Below, piece by piece: positions 34,142 through 45,019 of a stretch of 64,000 nt of DNA. The translations under genes were made by a program, and so were the position numbers. The notes below the pieces were generated by a model that was not told the DNA's origin, made no database searches, and worked only from the letters and a program-made list of their open reading frames with translations. The first letter of the stretch is position 1, and each line of letters opens with the position of its first letter. This DNA comes from Leuconostoc inhae (GTDB taxonomy: Bacteria > Bacillota > Bacilli > Lactobacillales > Lactobacillaceae): contig NZ_BPKW01000001.1 of the NCBI RefSeq assembly GCF_019656015.1, forward strand, positions 248,001-312,000, read 5' to 3'.

Positions 34142-34163
34142 TTGCATAGTTGTAAAAAAAATG
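34142..34163 (+). promoter_or_regulatory. promoter of the pyr operon
   Basis: TTGCAT (34142-34147) with GATAAT 16 nt downstream (about 34163) or TAATAT at 17 nt, giving a start near 34175, just before the PyrR-binding hairpin. Confidence 0.55.
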
Positions 34164-34186
34164 ATAATATATGGGAAACGATAAAA

Positions 34187-34299
34187 CCTTTAATTAAGTC
34201 CAGAGAGACTTGCAAGGCTTTTAGATACTAGGGTCAGAGTCTATACTTTGACTGTAATTTTCTAGAACCGCGTAAGTCGAAAGACTTATGCGGTTTTTT
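34187..34299 (+). promoter_or_regulatory. PyrR-responsive transcription attenuator of the pyr operon
   Basis: The PyrR-binding anti-antiterminator is 34187-34217: stem CCTT..AAGG and AAGTC..GACTT around the conserved CCAGAGA loop. The terminator is AACCGCGTAAGTC (34266-34278) / GACTTATGCGGTT (34283-34295) with a GAAA loop and a T-run. UMP-loaded PyrR binding favours termination. pyrR itself is not in the window. Confidence 0.92.
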
Positions 34300-34316
34300 G
34301 TATAAAAAGGAGTATT

Positions 34317-35228
34317 ATGCGACATTTTTTGAATATAAATTCAGTAAATGAATCTGATGTGCTAAAATTAATTCAACGGGCATTAGCATTTAAGTTAGGT
34401 GCGCAGCCCAGTCAGACAAATTTGACGGTTAGCAATTTGTTTTTTGAAAATTCAACACGTACGCATAGTAGTTTTCAGATGGCAGAGAACAAATTAGGTT
34501 TTCAACAAATTAGAATTGATCCCCAAAGTAGTTCAATGTCAAAAGGCGAAAGTTTGGTTGACACGTTGAAAACATTAAAAGCAATTGGTGTTGATGTCGC
34601 TGTTATTAGACATAGTGTCACGAGTTGGTATGAGAATGTTTTAAGTGCAGGTGGGCACGCTATACCACAGCTGGTAAATGCTGGTGATGGCAGTGGACAG
34701 CATCCTTCTCAAAGTTTGCTAGATTTGGTGACGATTTATGAGCAATTTGGTCATTTTAACGGGTTAAACATTAGAATTGTAGGTGATCTCATGCATTCTC
34801 GTGTGGCGCGTTCGAATGCAGAAATTTTGAAAAAATTAGGTGCTAATATGACATTTTCCGGACCGGAAAATTGGCGACCAAACGATTTTAGTCAATTTGG
34901 TGCGTTTGTAGCTATTGATCAAAATTGGGAACAACTTGATGTTGTGATGTTTCTTCGTGTGCAACATGAGCGCATCACACAGACTGAAAATCAAACTTTT
35001 TTAACCAAACAATACCATGAGCAATTTGGACTCAATAAACTACGATATGAAAAGCTAAAAGCGCAGGCAATTATTATGCATCCCGCACCAGTCAATCGTG
35101 ACGTAGAAATTGCCGATGAATTTGTTGAAGCGCCAAAATCACGTATTTTCGAACAAATGACTAATGGCGTTTTCGCAAGGATGGCAATATTAGAATATAC
35201 AATGGAGACGAATCATGCAACTCATTAA
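34317..35228 (+). CDS. pyrB: aspartate carbamoyltransferase catalytic subunit
   Basis: The 303-residue protein has the carbamoyl-phosphate motif FFENSTRTHSSFQMAE near residue 43, RHSVTSWYENV, NAGDGSGQHPSQSLLD near 122, and HPAPVNRDVEI near 260. It makes carbamoyl-aspartate, the first committed step of pyrimidine synthesis. No pyrI regulatory chain follows, as is usual in Firmicutes. It is the first gene after the PyrR attenuator and overlaps pyrC by 14 nt. Confidence 0.97.
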   Translation: MRHFLNINSVNESDVLKLIQRALAFKLGAQPSQTNLTVSNLFFENSTRTHSSFQMAENKLGFQQIRIDPQSSSMSKGESLVDTLKTLKAIGVDVAVIRHSVTSWYENVLSAGGHAIPQLVNAGDGSGQHPSQSLLDLVTIYEQFGHFNGLNIRIVGDLMHSRVARSNAEILKKLGANMTFSGPENWRPNDFSQFGAFVAIDQNWEQLDVVMFLRVQHERITQTENQTFLTKQYHEQFGLNKLRYEKLKAQAIIMHPAPVNRDVEIADEFVEAPKSRIFEQMTNGVFARMAILEYTMETNHATH

Positions 35229-36483
35229 AAATGCTAAAATTTTAGAAAACAATCATTTAGTTACGCGAGACGTGTTGATTGATGGTAAAAAAATTGTTGA
35301 GGTATCAGAACACAACCATTCAGAGTTCGATACGATTGATGCTAAAGGTGCATTTTTATCAAGTGGACTAGTTGATGTACATGTTCATTTTCGCGAGCCT
35401 GGTTTTGATTATAAAGAAACGATTGCGACTGGTTCTCAAGCTGCTGCACGTGGTGGTTTTACAACAGTTATTGCGATGCCAAACCTCAACCCTGTACCAG
35501 ATACGGCAGAGCGTATCGCTGCACAAATTAAATTAAATGAAACCAATGGTATGGTTCATGTTAAGCAATATGGCGCTATTTCAGCTGATTTGACGGCATC
35601 TAAAGTATCAAATATCGCAGAAATGGCAGCCGCTGGTGCTGTTGCATTTAGTAACGATGGCAAAGGTGTACAAACCGCTGATACGATGTTACAAGCGATG
35701 CTGGCAGCCGCACAAGTTGATAAGCCATTGGCAGCACATTTAGAGGATGACTCTTTGTTGCATGGTGGTGTTATGAACGATGGGGAGCAATCGAAAAAAT
35801 TAAAAATCCCTGGAATTACTGGGTTAGCGGAAAGCTCACAATTGGCACGTGATTTAGTGTTAGCCAAAGCGACAGGTGTTCACTATCATGTTGCGCACAT
35901 TTCGACAAAAGAGTCAGTTACGTTAGTACGAATTGCAAAGTTGCAGGGTGTAAATGTTACGGCTGAAGTTTCACCACATCATGTTTTGCTATCTGATACA
36001 GACATAAAAGGTGATAATGCGCTATTTAAAATGAATCCACCTTTACGTTCACAGGCAGATCGACAAGCTGTATTAGCTGGGTTGTTGGATGGCACAATTG
36101 ATATGATTGCAACAGATCATGCACCACATGGTACGGCAGAAAAAAATAAGGCATTTCGAGAAGCACCATTTGGAATTACAGGTATTGAAACAAGCTTTCA
36201 ATTATTGTACACACACTTAGTGAGATCAGGCGTTATGACGCTAGAGACACTTTTGCAACGTATGATAAGTGCACCAATAACTACTTTTAAACTTGATGCA
36301 CCAACTGGTGTTGCAGTTGGTGCAACAGCTGATTTAGCTTTATTTGATTTAGATCATCAGGAAACTATTTCAGTAGCTGATTTTGAATCAAAAGGCAAGA
36401 ATACACCATTTATTGGGTGGCAAGTTTACGGTAAAACACGGGCAACTTGGGTTGATGGTAAATTAGTTTATCAATCATTTTGA
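35215..36483 (+). CDS. pyrC: dihydroorotase
   Basis: The 422-residue amidohydrolase has the metal-binding DVHVHFREPGFDYKET near residue 56, AMPNLNP near 95, HLED near 180, HISTKES near 228, and the catalytic Asp in IATDHAPHG near 302. It cyclises carbamoyl-aspartate to dihydroorotate. Its start overlaps pyrB by 14 nt, so translation is coupled. Confidence 0.97.
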   Translation: MQLIKNAKILENNHLVTRDVLIDGKKIVEVSEHNHSEFDTIDAKGAFLSSGLVDVHVHFREPGFDYKETIATGSQAAARGGFTTVIAMPNLNPVPDTAERIAAQIKLNETNGMVHVKQYGAISADLTASKVSNIAEMAAAGAVAFSNDGKGVQTADTMLQAMLAAAQVDKPLAAHLEDDSLLHGGVMNDGEQSKKLKIPGITGLAESSQLARDLVLAKATGVHYHVAHISTKESVTLVRIAKLQGVNVTAEVSPHHVLLSDTDIKGDNALFKMNPPLRSQADRQAVLAGLLDGTIDMIATDHAPHGTAEKNKAFREAPFGITGIETSFQLLYTHLVRSGVMTLETLLQRMISAPITTFKLDAPTGVAVGATADLALFDLDHQETISVADFESKGKNTPFIGWQVYGKTRATWVDGKLVYQSF

Positions 36484-36516
36484 GCGATGAAAACACAATA
36501 ACGAGGATAATAAGAG

Positions 36517-37605
36517 ATGAAAAAACGCTATATAGTACTTGAAAATGGCTCGGTATACGAAGGAGAATCTTTCGGATCTGATGTTGATGTGATGGCAGAA
36601 TTGGTTTTTAATACTGGCATGTCAGGTTACCAAGAATCGATAACTGATTTGTCATATCGTGGTGAAATGATTGTATTCACCTATCCTTTAATTGGAAATT
36701 ATGGTATTAATCGTGATGATTTTGAAAGTTTACGACCAGCAGCTTCAGCAATCGTAGTGCATGAAATTGCACGCCGACCAAGCAATTGGCGTCAAATGAT
36801 GAGCTTGGAAGAATGGGCAGAACGGACAAATATGCCTGGCATCACTGGTGTTGATACACGGGCACTGACACGTGAGTTACGTGATAACGGTGTGATGAAA
36901 GCTGCTTTAGTTAATGAAGTAACCGATGATATTTTCGCTGAGATTAAAAACTTTATGCCTTCAAAAACGATGGTTGCTGATGCGACAACAAAGACACAAT
37001 ATCAAAATCCAACAGATGGGGTATCGATTGCCTTGATTGATTTTGGATTGAAAAATTCAATTTTACGTTCTTTAGCCAAAAGAGGTGTCAACGTTATGGT
37101 GTTCCCAGCAAATGTTGACGCAGAGACTATTTTAGCTGCTAATCCTGATGGCATATTGTTATCAAATGGTCCAGGTAATCCACAGGATGTTGCTTATGCT
37201 ATTCCCACAATACAAACATTGCAAGAACAGTTACCATTGATGGGTATTTGCTTAGGCCATCAATTGTTTGCCATAGCTAATGGGGCTGAAACATACAAAT
37301 TAAAATTTGGACATCGGGGTTTCAATCACGCAGTTCGTAACTTGTCAAAAGAGCGGCTAGATTTTACTTCTCAAAATCATGGCTATGCAGTTAATCGAGA
37401 TAGCCTATCAAAAACTGATCTTGTTGTGACACATGAGGAAATTAATGATCACACAGTTGAGGGTATTAGGTTAAAAAATCATCACGCTTTCTCTGTTCAA
37501 TTTCATCCTGACGCAGCACCAGGTCCACATGATGCCGAATATTTATTTGATGATTTCTTAAACATGATAACAGATGCAAAGAAGGAGAAACTACAAAATG
37601 CCTAA
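36517..37605 (+). CDS. carA: carbamoyl-phosphate synthase small (glutaminase) subunit
   Basis: The 362-residue protein has the N-terminal small-chain domain ([20 protein letters not shown]) and a class I glutamine amidotransferase with catalytic Cys in [10 protein letters not shown] near residue 243. The final motif is [13 protein letters not shown], so the triad Glu of HPEA is Asp here. It feeds ammonia to CarB. It lies 33 nt after pyrC and overlaps carB by 8 nt. The PyrR control implies it serves mainly pyrimidine synthesis. Confidence 0.96.
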   Translation: MKKRYIVLENGSVYEGESFGSDVDVMAELVFNTGMSGYQESITDLSYRGEMIVFTYPLIGNYGINRDDFESLRPAASAIVVHEIARRPSNWRQMMSLEEWAERTNMPGITGVDTRALTRELRDNGVMKAALVNEVTDDIFAEIKNFMPSKTMVADATTKTQYQNPTDGVSIALIDFGLKNSILRSLAKRGVNVMVFPANVDAETILAANPDGILLSNGPGNPQDVAYAIPTIQTLQEQLPLMGICLGHQLFAIANGAETYKLKFGHRGFNHAVRNLSKERLDFTSQNHGYAVNRDSLSKTDLVVTHEEINDHTVEGIRLKNHHAFSVQFHPDAAPGPHDAEYLFDDFLNMITDAKKEKLQNA

Positions 37606-40600
37606 ACGTACTGACATCAAAAAAATATTGGTAATTGGCTCTGGCCCGATTATTATTGGGCAAGCAGCAGAATTTGATTATTCTGGCACGCAAGCTGCAC
37701 TAAGCTTAAAAGAAGAAGGTTATTACGTCATTTTAGTTAACTCTAATCCGGCAACGATTATGACGGACGCAGAAATAGCAGATAAAGTGTATATTGAACC
37801 ACTATCAATTGATTTTATTGAACGTATTTTGCGTAAAGAACGGCCTGATGCCATTTTACCAACATTAGGTGGACAAACAGGATTAAACATGGCTAAAGAC
37901 TTGTCTGAAGCTGGTATATTGGATGATTTAAATATTGAATTGTTAGGCACAAAATTATCTGCCATCGAAGAAGCTGAGGATCGCGAAGAATTTAAAGCGC
38001 TCATGGAACGTTTGGATGAACCTACTCCTGAATCAACGATTGCGACAACGCTAGATGAAGCGTTAGAGTTTGCCGATACGCACAGCTATCCTGTGATTGT
38101 ACGTCCAGCTTACACGTTGGGTGGTACAGGTGGTGGTATCGCTGAAACGCATGCGGAACTAATCGAAATTGCGTCAAATGGTTTAGAATTATCACCGGTC
38201 ACGCAGGTATTAATTGAACGATCAATTGCAGGCTATAAAGAAATTGAATTTGAAGTGATGCGTGATGCACATGATAATGCTTTGATTGTTGCTTCAATGG
38301 AAAATTTTGATCCTGTTGGTATACACACCGGTGATTCAATTGTGACGGCACCGGTACAAACATTGTCAGATCGTGAAGTTCAAATGATGCGTGATGCTGC
38401 GTTAAAAATTATTCGAGCGTTAAAAATTGAAGGTGGTGTCAATATTCAAATGGCACTTGATCCAGATTCATATAAGTATTATATTATTGAAGTCAATCCT
38501 CGTGTATCGCGTTCGTCTGCGTTAGCATCAAAAGCAACAGGATATCCTATTGCTAAAATGGCAGCCAAAATTGCCGTTGGGTTGAATTTAGATGAAATTA
38601 TTAATCCTGTTACTGGTACAACCAAGGCGGAATTTGAACCGGCATTAGACTATGTGGTATTTAAAATTCCGCGTTGGCCATTTGATAAATTTGCATCAGC
38701 TGATCGTAGTTTAGGAACGCAAATGAAAGCCACCGGAGAGGTCATGGCAATCGGACGCAACATGGAAGAAGCTCTATTGAAGGCTGTACGTTCATTAGAA
38801 ATTGGGGCAACAGGGTTAAATGACATCACATTTGATGCATTGTCTGATGATGAATTATTGCAGGCATTAATGCCTGCTCGTGATGACCGGTTGTTTATGA
38901 TTGCAGACTTGCTACGTCGTGGCGTGACAATTGAAACTATTCACAACAAAACTTTGATTGATGAATTCTTTTTGGACAAAGTACTGCATATTATTGAAAT
39001 TGAACGTGATTTAGCACACAATATTGGGAATCTAGATCAACTCACGTATGCTAAGAAAAATGGCTTTGCGGATGCAACGATAGCTAATATCTGGCATAAA
39101 ACAACAGCTGATGTGCGCCAATTAAGAAAACAAGCCAGTATTTTACCTGTTTATAAGATGGTTGATACTGTCGCAGCTGAGTTTGAGTCGCAAACACCTT
39201 ACTATTATGCAACATATGAGCGTGAAAATGAATCTATCAAAACGCATAAAAAATCTGTGATTGTACTGGGTTCAGGGCCAATACGCATTGGACAGGGTGT
39301 AGAGTTTGATTATGCTACTGTTCACGCGGTAAAAGCTATTCAACGTGCGGGTTACGAAGCTATTATTATGAATTCTAATCCTGAAACTGTGTCGACTGAT
39401 TTTTCTATTTCTGATAAGTTGTATTTTGAGCCATTGACATTAGAAGATGTCTTAAATGTGGTTGATTTAGAACAACCTATTGGTATTGTTGTACAATTCG
39501 GTGGTCAAACAGCCATTAATTTAGCACAACCATTGACAGAAAATGGCGTGCATATTTTAGGCACAACAGTTGAAGATTTGAATCGCGCTGAAGACCGTGA
39601 AGCTTTTGATCAAGTTATAAAAAAATTAAAGTTACCACAACCTTTAGGTCAAACAGCCACAACAGTGCCCGGTGCATTAGCAGCGGCACAAGAAATAGGT
39701 TATCCAGTTTTGATTCGGCCATCGTATGTACTTGGTGGACGTGCAATGGAAATTGTGACTTCAGACGCAGAATTAAAAAATTATATGCAACGCGCAGTTA
39801 AGGTATCAAATGATCATCCTGTGTTGATTGATTCATATTTAGTTGGTCAAGAAGCTGAAGTTGATGTGTTATCAGATGGTCAAACAGCTGTTATTCCCGG
39901 TATAATGGAGCATATTGAACGTGCGGGTGTACATTCTGGGGATTCTATGTCTGTCTATCCACCTCAATACTTATCACAAAAAGTACAAGACGAAATGACA
40001 CAGGCAGCTATTAACTTAGCACAAGCCATGCATACAATTGGTTTAATGAATGTGCAGTTTGTTATTCACGAAAATACTGCCTATGTGATTGAAGTCAATC
40101 CACGAGCATCGAGAACTGTACCGTTTATTTCCAAAGTGACTCATTTACCGTTAGCACAATTGGCAACACGTGTCATGTTGGGTGAGAAATTAGCAGATAT
40201 GGGATTTGAAACTGGACTAGTACCAGCAGATGATATGGTTCATGTTAAAGCACCTATTTTCTCATTTACCAAGTTACCAGATGTTGATTCCTTACTCGGT
40301 CCCGAAATGAAATCTACTGGTGAAGTGATGGGCTCTGATACGACTTTGCCAAAAGCGCTTTATAAAGCTTTTGTGGCATCAAATATTAAAGTACCACAAT
40401 ATGGTAACGTGCTCTTTACGGTCGCTGACGATGATAAAGAAGAAGCGTTAATTTTGGCTAAACGGTTCAACAATTTAGGATTTGCCTTGTTTGCAACATC
40501 AGGTACTGGCGCTTATCTTAATTCTAATGATATGCCGATTGAAATTTTAGATAAAATTTCAGAATCTAGCAATAATTCAGTAGAAGCACTGAAATCACAA

Positions 40601-40777
40601 AAGTTACAAGTTGTCATTAATACAACTCAAGCTGATGATCGGGCAGAATCTGATGGTCGCCTTATTCGTAATGCAGCAATCGAAAATGCTGTGCCACTGT
40701 TTACAGCACTAGACACTGTTAACGCTTTCTTAGATGTTTTAGAGAGTCGTAGCTTCACAGTCAACGAAATGAAGTAG
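37598..40777 (+). CDS. carB: carbamoyl-phosphate synthase large subunit
   Basis: A 1059-residue protein, near the family length, with two homologous ATP-grasp halves. The first has [20 protein letters not shown] and [12 protein letters not shown]; the second starts near residue 555 with [16 protein letters not shown] and has [16 protein letters not shown]-terminal MGS-like regulatory domain includes [10 protein letters not shown]. It makes carbamoyl phosphate from bicarbonate, ATP and ammonia. The ATG with AAGGAG lies inside the carA end; a frame 8 codons longer exists. Confidence 0.97.
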   Translation: MPKRTDIKKILVIGSGPIIIGQAAEFDYSGTQAALSLKEEGYYVILVNSNPATIMTDAEIADKVYIEPLSIDFIERILRKERPDAILPTLGGQTGLNMAKDLSEAGILDDLNIELLGTKLSAIEEAEDREEFKALMERLDEPTPESTIATTLDEALEFADTHSYPVIVRPAYTLGGTGGGIAETHAELIEIASNGLELSPVTQVLIERSIAGYKEIEFEVMRDAHDNALIVASMENFDPVGIHTGDSIVTAPVQTLSDREVQMMRDAALKIIRALKIEGGVNIQMALDPDSYKYYIIEVNPRVSRSSALASKATGYPIAKMAAKIAVGLNLDEIINPVTGTTKAEFEPALDYVVFKIPRWPFDKFASADRSLGTQMKATGEVMAIGRNMEEALLKAVRSLEIGATGLNDITFDALSDDELLQALMPARDDRLFMIADLLRRGVTIETIHNKTLIDEFFLDKVLHIIEIERDLAHNIGNLDQLTYAKKNGFADATIANIWHKTTADVRQLRKQASILPVYKMVDTVAAEFESQTPYYYATYERENESIKTHKKSVIVLGSGPIRIGQGVEFDYATVHAVKAIQRAGYEAIIMNSNPETVSTDFSISDKLYFEPLTLEDVLNVVDLEQPIGIVVQFGGQTAINLAQPLTENGVHILGTTVEDLNRAEDREAFDQVIKKLKLPQPLGQTATTVPGALAAAQEIGYPVLIRPSYVLGGRAMEIVTSDAELKNYMQRAVKVSNDHPVLIDSYLVGQEAEVDVLSDGQTAVIPGIMEHIERAGVHSGDSMSVYPPQYLSQKVQDEMTQAAINLAQAMHTIGLMNVQFVIHENTAYVIEVNPRASRTVPFISKVTHLPLAQLATRVMLGEKLADMGFETGLVPADDMVHVKAPIFSFTKLPDVDSLLGPEMKSTGEVMGSDTTLPKALYKAFVASNIKVPQYGNVLFTVADDDKEEALILAKRFNNLGFALFATSGTGAYLNSNDMPIEILDKISESSNNSVEALKSQKLQVVINTTQADDRAESDGRLIRNAAIENAVPLFTALDTVNAFLDVLESRSFTVNEMK

Positions 40778-40834
40778 TGGTTAATTTATAAAATGACTAA
40801 TAAAATTGTCCAGCGAGACAAATTAGGAGAAAAA

Positions 40835-41761
40835 ATGATAGCAAAGCATCGCTTAGCGGTTAAATTACCAGGATTAAATATGAAAAATCCTGTTATGAAT
40901 TCGTCAGGATCTGTATATTTTGGCCTAGAAGATAAAGGATTTGGTATTGAAAAAACAGGTGCATTGGTCACTAAAACGGTTACAATGACACCACGTGCTG
41001 GGAACCCACAACCTTGGATCATTGAAACACCAAGTGGTATTTTGAACTCTGTTGGTTTAGCAAATCCAGGTATCGAAAAAGTCATAACAGATATGTTACC
41101 GGCTATTCACAAAAAATATGGTGATGACCTGCCAGTAATGGTTTCAATTGCTGGCGAAACAGTACAAGAATATGTGGCATTAGCAAGGTTGTTAACACAG
41201 ACAGGTTTTGTAACTGCGATTGAAATTAATTTATCGTGTCCTAATGTTGACCGTGGAGGTATGGCTTTTGGTGTTGACGCGCAAGCAGCGGCTGAAGTCA
41301 TTGAAGCCTTGCGAGAGGTCACTCATTTACCGCTTTATGCTAAATTATCGCCCAATGTAGCAGATATTAAACCGATTGTAAAAGCACTTGAAGTTGCGGG
41401 TGCGGATGGCATTGTCCTGATTAATACAGTGATGGGTATGAGCCTTGATTTAGAAAAACGGCAAGCACATTTAGCACGGGGGATGGGTGGTATGTCTGGT
41501 ACAGCAATTCATCCTATTGCTGTACGTTTTGTTTATGAAGCTGCTCAGACAGTTAATATTCCGATAATTGGTGTTGGTGGTATTACTAGCGTGGCCGATG
41601 CGTTGGAATTGATGATGGCGGGAGCCAGTGCTGTACAAGTTGGTGGTGCGTTAACTCATAAACCTGAGGCAATGATAGAAATTATTGACTCACTGCCAGC
41701 AGTATTAGATAAATATAAATTTACCGATGTTCAAGATGTGACCAATACATTTAGAAATTGA
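40835..41761 (+). CDS. pyrD: dihydroorotate dehydrogenase, class 1B catalytic subunit type
   Basis: About 308 residues of FMN TIM barrel: MNSSGSVYFG near the start, NSVGLANPG near residue 72, the active-site Cys in INLSCPNVDRGG near 135, NTVMGMSLDL near 198 and GVGGITSVADALE near 247. The cysteine base and SCPNVxRGG point to class 1B (PyrDB). Its usual FAD/2Fe-2S partner PyrK is not in this operon. The ATG follows TTAGGAGA; a frame starting 14 codons upstream lacks a site. Confidence 0.94.
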   Translation: MIAKHRLAVKLPGLNMKNPVMNSSGSVYFGLEDKGFGIEKTGALVTKTVTMTPRAGNPQPWIIETPSGILNSVGLANPGIEKVITDMLPAIHKKYGDDLPVMVSIAGETVQEYVALARLLTQTGFVTAIEINLSCPNVDRGGMAFGVDAQAAAEVIEALREVTHLPLYAKLSPNVADIKPIVKALEVAGADGIVLINTVMGMSLDLEKRQAHLARGMGGMSGTAIHPIAVRFVYEAAQTVNIPIIGVGGITSVADALELMMAGASAVQVGGALTHKPEAMIEIIDSLPAVLDKYKFTDVQDVTNTFRN

Positions 41762-41799
41762 CTATGTATTAATTTGTTTAGAAGGGACAAACACTTCCT

Positions 41800-42492
41800 A
41801 TGGAGCGACCAGTATTTATAGCATTAGATTTTCCTGATGCGAAAACCACACGACTTTTCCTTGATAATTTTCGTAAAATGGCTGATAAACCAGCAATAAA
41901 AATTGGCATGGAATTATTTTTTGCGGAAGGACCAGAATTTGTCCGCGAACTACATCGTCAAGGATTCATAATTTTCTTAGATTTGAAACTCTATGACATT
42001 CCAACAACAGTTGGTCATGCGGTTGCAAGCATCGCCAAATTAAATGTTCAATACCTGACAGTGCATGCTGCTGGTGGTAAAAAAATGTTACGACAAGCTG
42101 TAGCCAATAAGGGTCAGGAGATGAAGTTGCTAGCAGTCACGCAGTTAACTTCGTTTTCGGAAACTGATATGCAAGCAACACAACTAACGTCATCAAGCAT
42201 GACAGAAAATGTCATTCATTTAGCTGAATTAGCCTACCAATCAGGGATTGATGGGACAATTAGTGCCCCATCGGAAGCAAGCTTTATTCAACAAAAAACA
42301 GCTGATTCATTTCTACGTGTAACACCAGGTATTCGATTGACTGGCGATTCAACTGATGATCAAGCACGTATTACAACACCTTCAAAAGCGCGTGAATTTG
42401 GTGCCACCGGATTAGTTGTCGGCCGTTCAATTACTAAATCCAATAATCCTGTGGCGGCCTATCAACGTGTATTATCAGAATGGAGCAATTAA
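41800..42492 (+). CDS. pyrF: orotidine-5'-phosphate decarboxylase
   Basis: The 230-residue TIM barrel has IALDFPDAK at the start, the catalytic DLKLYDIPTTV near residue 60 (D-K-D triad), and the C-terminal phosphate motif TPGIRL and GATGLVVGRSIT. It forms UMP from OMP. The stop codon abuts the pyrE start without a gap. Confidence 0.97.
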   Translation: MERPVFIALDFPDAKTTRLFLDNFRKMADKPAIKIGMELFFAEGPEFVRELHRQGFIIFLDLKLYDIPTTVGHAVASIAKLNVQYLTVHAAGGKKMLRQAVANKGQEMKLLAVTQLTSFSETDMQATQLTSSSMTENVIHLAELAYQSGIDGTISAPSEASFIQQKTADSFLRVTPGIRLTGDSTDDQARITTPSKAREFGATGLVVGRSITKSNNPVAAYQRVLSEWSN

Positions 42493-43119
42493 ATGTTAAC
42501 TTATGCAGAACAAGTGGCAAATGATTTACTGACGATTGGTGCAGTAAAATTTTCGCCAGAAAAACCGTTTACATGGGCATCAGGTATTAAAAGTCCCATT
42601 TATACGGACAATCGTATGACTATTGGTTACCCAAAAGTTCGTCAAAATATTTATAAAGGTTTAGTAGCATTAATTCAAGAATCATATGGTGATGTTGAAA
42701 TCATTGGTGGTGTCGCAACAGCGGGCATTCCACATGCTGCATGGGTTTCTGAAGAACTGCATAAACCTATGATTTATGTACGTTCTAAACCAAAAGATCA
42801 TGGTGCAGGTCGTCAAACAGAAGGCGCCGTTGTTGCAGGTAAAAAAGTTGTATTAATTGATGATTTGATTTCAACGGGAGGATCAGTACTGGGTGCTGTT
42901 GAGGCGATACGTAAAGAGGGTGCCAATGTTTTGGGTGTGGTGTCAATTTTTTCGTATGAGTTATCTGAAGGTTTGACTAATTTTACCAATGCAAATTTGA
43001 CTTTCAAATCACTAACAACCTATTCTCAACTGGTAGACGCAGCTATTGAACGTGGTGAGTTAAATATGTCGCAACTGTCAACATTACAAAATTGGCAAAA
43101 AAATCCTAACAAGTGGTAA
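42493..43119 (+). CDS. pyrE: orotate phosphoribosyltransferase
   Basis: The 208-residue protein has FTWASGIKSPIYTDNR near residue 25, VRSKPKDHGAGRQTEG near 97 and the PRPP loop VVLIDDLISTGGSV near 119. It joins orotate and PRPP to OMP. It is the last gene of the pyr operon, ended by a strong bidirectional terminator. Confidence 0.97.
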   Translation: MLTYAEQVANDLLTIGAVKFSPEKPFTWASGIKSPIYTDNRMTIGYPKVRQNIYKGLVALIQESYGDVEIIGGVATAGIPHAAWVSEELHKPMIYVRSKPKDHGAGRQTEGAVVAGKKVVLIDDLISTGGSVLGAVEAIRKEGANVLGVVSIFSYELSEGLTNFTNANLTFKSLTTYSQLVDAAIERGELNMSQLSTLQNWQKNPNKW

Positions 43120-43121
43120 TT

Positions 43122-43158
43122 AAAAAATCTCTAGGAAAATATTCCTAGAGATTTTTTT
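43122..43158. terminator. bidirectional terminator between pyrE and lexA
   Basis: AAATCTCTAGGAA (43125-43137) / TTCCTAGAGATTT (43142-43154) with an AATA loop and A/T runs on both sides; serves the two convergent genes. Confidence 0.93.
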
Positions 43159-43162
43159 GTTT

Positions 43163-43804
43163 TTAATAGATAGCGTCACGATAGAGGCCGATAACTTTAC
43201 CTAAAATAGAGACACTTTTAAGAATAATTGGTGCCATTGAATCGTTTTCAGGTTGTAAACGGAAATGGTCTGCTTCACGGAAAAAACGTTTAACCGTTGC
43301 TTCGTTATCATCATTCATAGCGACTACAACGTCACCATTATCAGCATTATCCTGTTTGCGAACAATAACTTTATCACCATCTAAGATGCCAATATTGACC
43401 ATAGAATTGCCACGAACATTTAGCATAAACATGTCCCCATCAAATTGCATCAAATTGTCAGGAATTGGGAAGAACTCAGTGGCTTCTTCTTCAACGGCTA
43501 AGATAGGCGTACCAGCAGTAACAAGTCCTAGTACAGGAATACGACCTGGCGTAATGGACACTCCCAATGCTTCTAAACCAGCATCAGTGACTTCAATGGC
43601 ACGAGCACGAGGCTTTGATGCGTCTTTTAAAAGGTAGCCTTTTTTAACTAGTCGCTCGATATGACCATGAATTGTTGAAGAAGAAGACAAACCAACCGCT
43701 TCACCAACTTCACGTACTGTAGGTGGATAGCCATTTGTTATTTGGGCTTCATGGATAAATCTTAATACCTGTAGTTGTTTACTTTCTTGAATTTGAATTG
43801 TCAT
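43163..43804 (-). CDS. lexA: LexA SOS repressor
   Basis: The 213-residue protein has a winged-helix N-terminus ([24 protein letters not shown]), the autocleavage Ala-Gly in VTAGTPI near residue 94, the catalytic Ser in RGNSMVN near 130 and the Lys in TVKRFFRE near 168. It represses damage-inducible genes until RecA triggers self-cleavage. A SOS box lies in its own promoter region. Confidence 0.97.
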   Translation of the reverse strand: MTIQIQESKQLQVLRFIHEAQITNGYPPTVREVGEAVGLSSSSTIHGHIERLVKKGYLLKDASKPRARAIEVTDAGLEALGVSITPGRIPVLGLVTAGTPILAVEEEATEFFPIPDNLMQFDGDMFMLNVRGNSMVNIGILDGDKVIVRKQDNADNGDVVVAMNDDNEATVKRFFREADHFRLQPENDSMAPIILKSVSILGKVIGLYRDAIY

Positions 43805-43874
43805 TTTTGGCTTGCATTCCTTAATACTACTCGATTTAATATGTATTAATTATAACGAAAAGCTAAAGATAAAT

Positions 43875-43888
43875 CAAACATTTGTTCG
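43875..43888 (-). promoter_or_regulatory. LexA box in the lexA promoter region
   Basis: CGAACAAATGTTTG on the minus strand, a near-consensus SOS box about 70 nt upstream of the lexA start codon; implies autoregulation. Confidence 0.75.
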
Positions 43889-44074
43889 TTTTTTTAGAGT
43901 TTAATAAGTTATCTACTAAAAACATTTATTATTTCTTTAAAAGCACGTCTAATTTCAGAAAAAATCTGTGGATAATGATGGTGAAAGTCGTGGTTTAGTA
44001 TTTTGAGAAATTATGACTCATTATTTTTTACTTTATGCTATAATTAACCTTAGAAATTTATTAAGGGGAAGACT

Positions 44075-44314
44075 ATGACTGTAAATATCGGAATCGTCAT
44101 ATTGATTGCAGTTTTGACTTTAATTATCGGATTGGCGGCTGGATTCTTCTTAGCACGTAACTCAATGAAAAGTTACTTAGCAAAAAACCCACCAATTTCA
44201 GAAGAAATGATGAAGTCAATGATGATGTCAATGGGTCAAAAACCATCACAAAAGAAATTAAATCAAATGATGGCTCAGATGAAGCAACAAAGCGAACAAG
44301 CGCAAAAAAAATAA
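44075..44314 (+). CDS. YneF family small membrane protein (UPF0154)
   Basis: The 79-residue protein has one N-terminal membrane helix (residues 5-26) with the family signature [18 protein letters not shown] Met-rich cytoplasmic part follows ([24 protein letters not shown]). Function unknown; lexA and yneF are also neighbours in Bacillus. An extended -10 TGCTATAAT and AAGGGGAAG precede it. Confidence 0.92.
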   Translation: MTVNIGIVILIAVLTLIIGLAAGFFLARNSMKSYLAKNPPISEEMMKSMMMSMGQKPSQKKLNQMMAQMKQQSEQAQKK

Positions 44315-44336
44315 GCCTTAATGGCTTATTTTTTTT
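44304..44336. terminator. bidirectional terminator between yneF-like gene and plsC
   Basis: AATAAGCC / GGCTTATT with long A and T flanks, shared by the convergent genes. The T side overlaps the last codons of plsC. Confidence 0.88.
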
Positions 44337-44961
44337 CACGTTTAGGGTCAACATAAACAAAAGTAGGGTCTACCTCTTTATCTAGTTGATCGAAAGCATC
44401 TTGAATCATCTTTGTATATTTAGCAATGTTCTCTTTATTCAATCTGTCTTTACGGTCTATCATAATAGGGTCGCCGAAATTAATGGTAGTATTGTTTCTT
44501 CTAAACAGCTGTCCAAAGGACACTGGCCCTTGATAGACAGCCGGAACAATCGCTTTTCCTGACATCTTTGCGATCAGCAAAGAACCAGATTTCAATTCAT
44601 CGTTATGTCTGGACCCAGAAGGAAACATGATAAGTGAACGATTGCCATGCTTTAATTCATTAACCGGTATTTTGATAACACTTGGGCCAACATTGTCTCT
44701 ATCAACAGGGAATGCGCCAGCAGATTTAATGAGCCATGCAAGTGGTGGAAATTTAAAAAGTTCAATTTTAGCCATAAAGATAAAATGTTTTGGATAGGCA
44801 GCAATTGCATACCAAACAGGATCCCACCACGTACGATGTGGGCCGACTAGAACATAGTTGTCGTCAGCGGGTATACGCTGACGATTCATATACTTGATTC
44901 GACCATTTACTGTCCACATCAAGCCAACAGCTACGCCACGTAAAAAATCATAAAATTTCAT
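44326..44961 (-). CDS. plsC: 1-acyl-sn-glycerol-3-phosphate acyltransferase
   Basis: The 211-residue protein has the acyltransferase motifs HRTWWD (HX4D) near residue 42, AFPVDRD near 87, a variant FPSGSRHND in place of FPEGTRS near 116, and IVPAVYQG near 136. It acylates lysophosphatidate at the membrane surface. The GSR variant of motif III is unusual but keeps the arginine. The start follows GAGGTGAC. Confidence 0.92.
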   Translation of the reverse strand: MKFYDFLRGVAVGLMWTVNGRIKYMNRQRIPADDNYVLVGPHRTWWDPVWYAIAAYPKHFIFMAKIELFKFPPLAWLIKSAGAFPVDRDNVGPSVIKIPVNELKHGNRSLIMFPSGSRHNDELKSGSLLIAKMSGKAIVPAVYQGPVSFGQLFRRNNTTINFGDPIMIDRKDRLNKENIAKYTKMIQDAFDQLDKEVDPTFVYVDPKREKK

Positions 44962-45019
44962 TATTAGTCACCTCATAAACTACTTTAACTATTTTACACG
45001 ATAAAGCGAGAAAAAAACA

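Noticed and set aside
43967-43975. A perfect DnaA box (TTATCCACA on the minus strand) between lexA and the yneF-like gene.
   Set aside because: Only one box is present, without dnaA/dnaN or an AT-rich unwinding cluster; a single copy does not support an origin.
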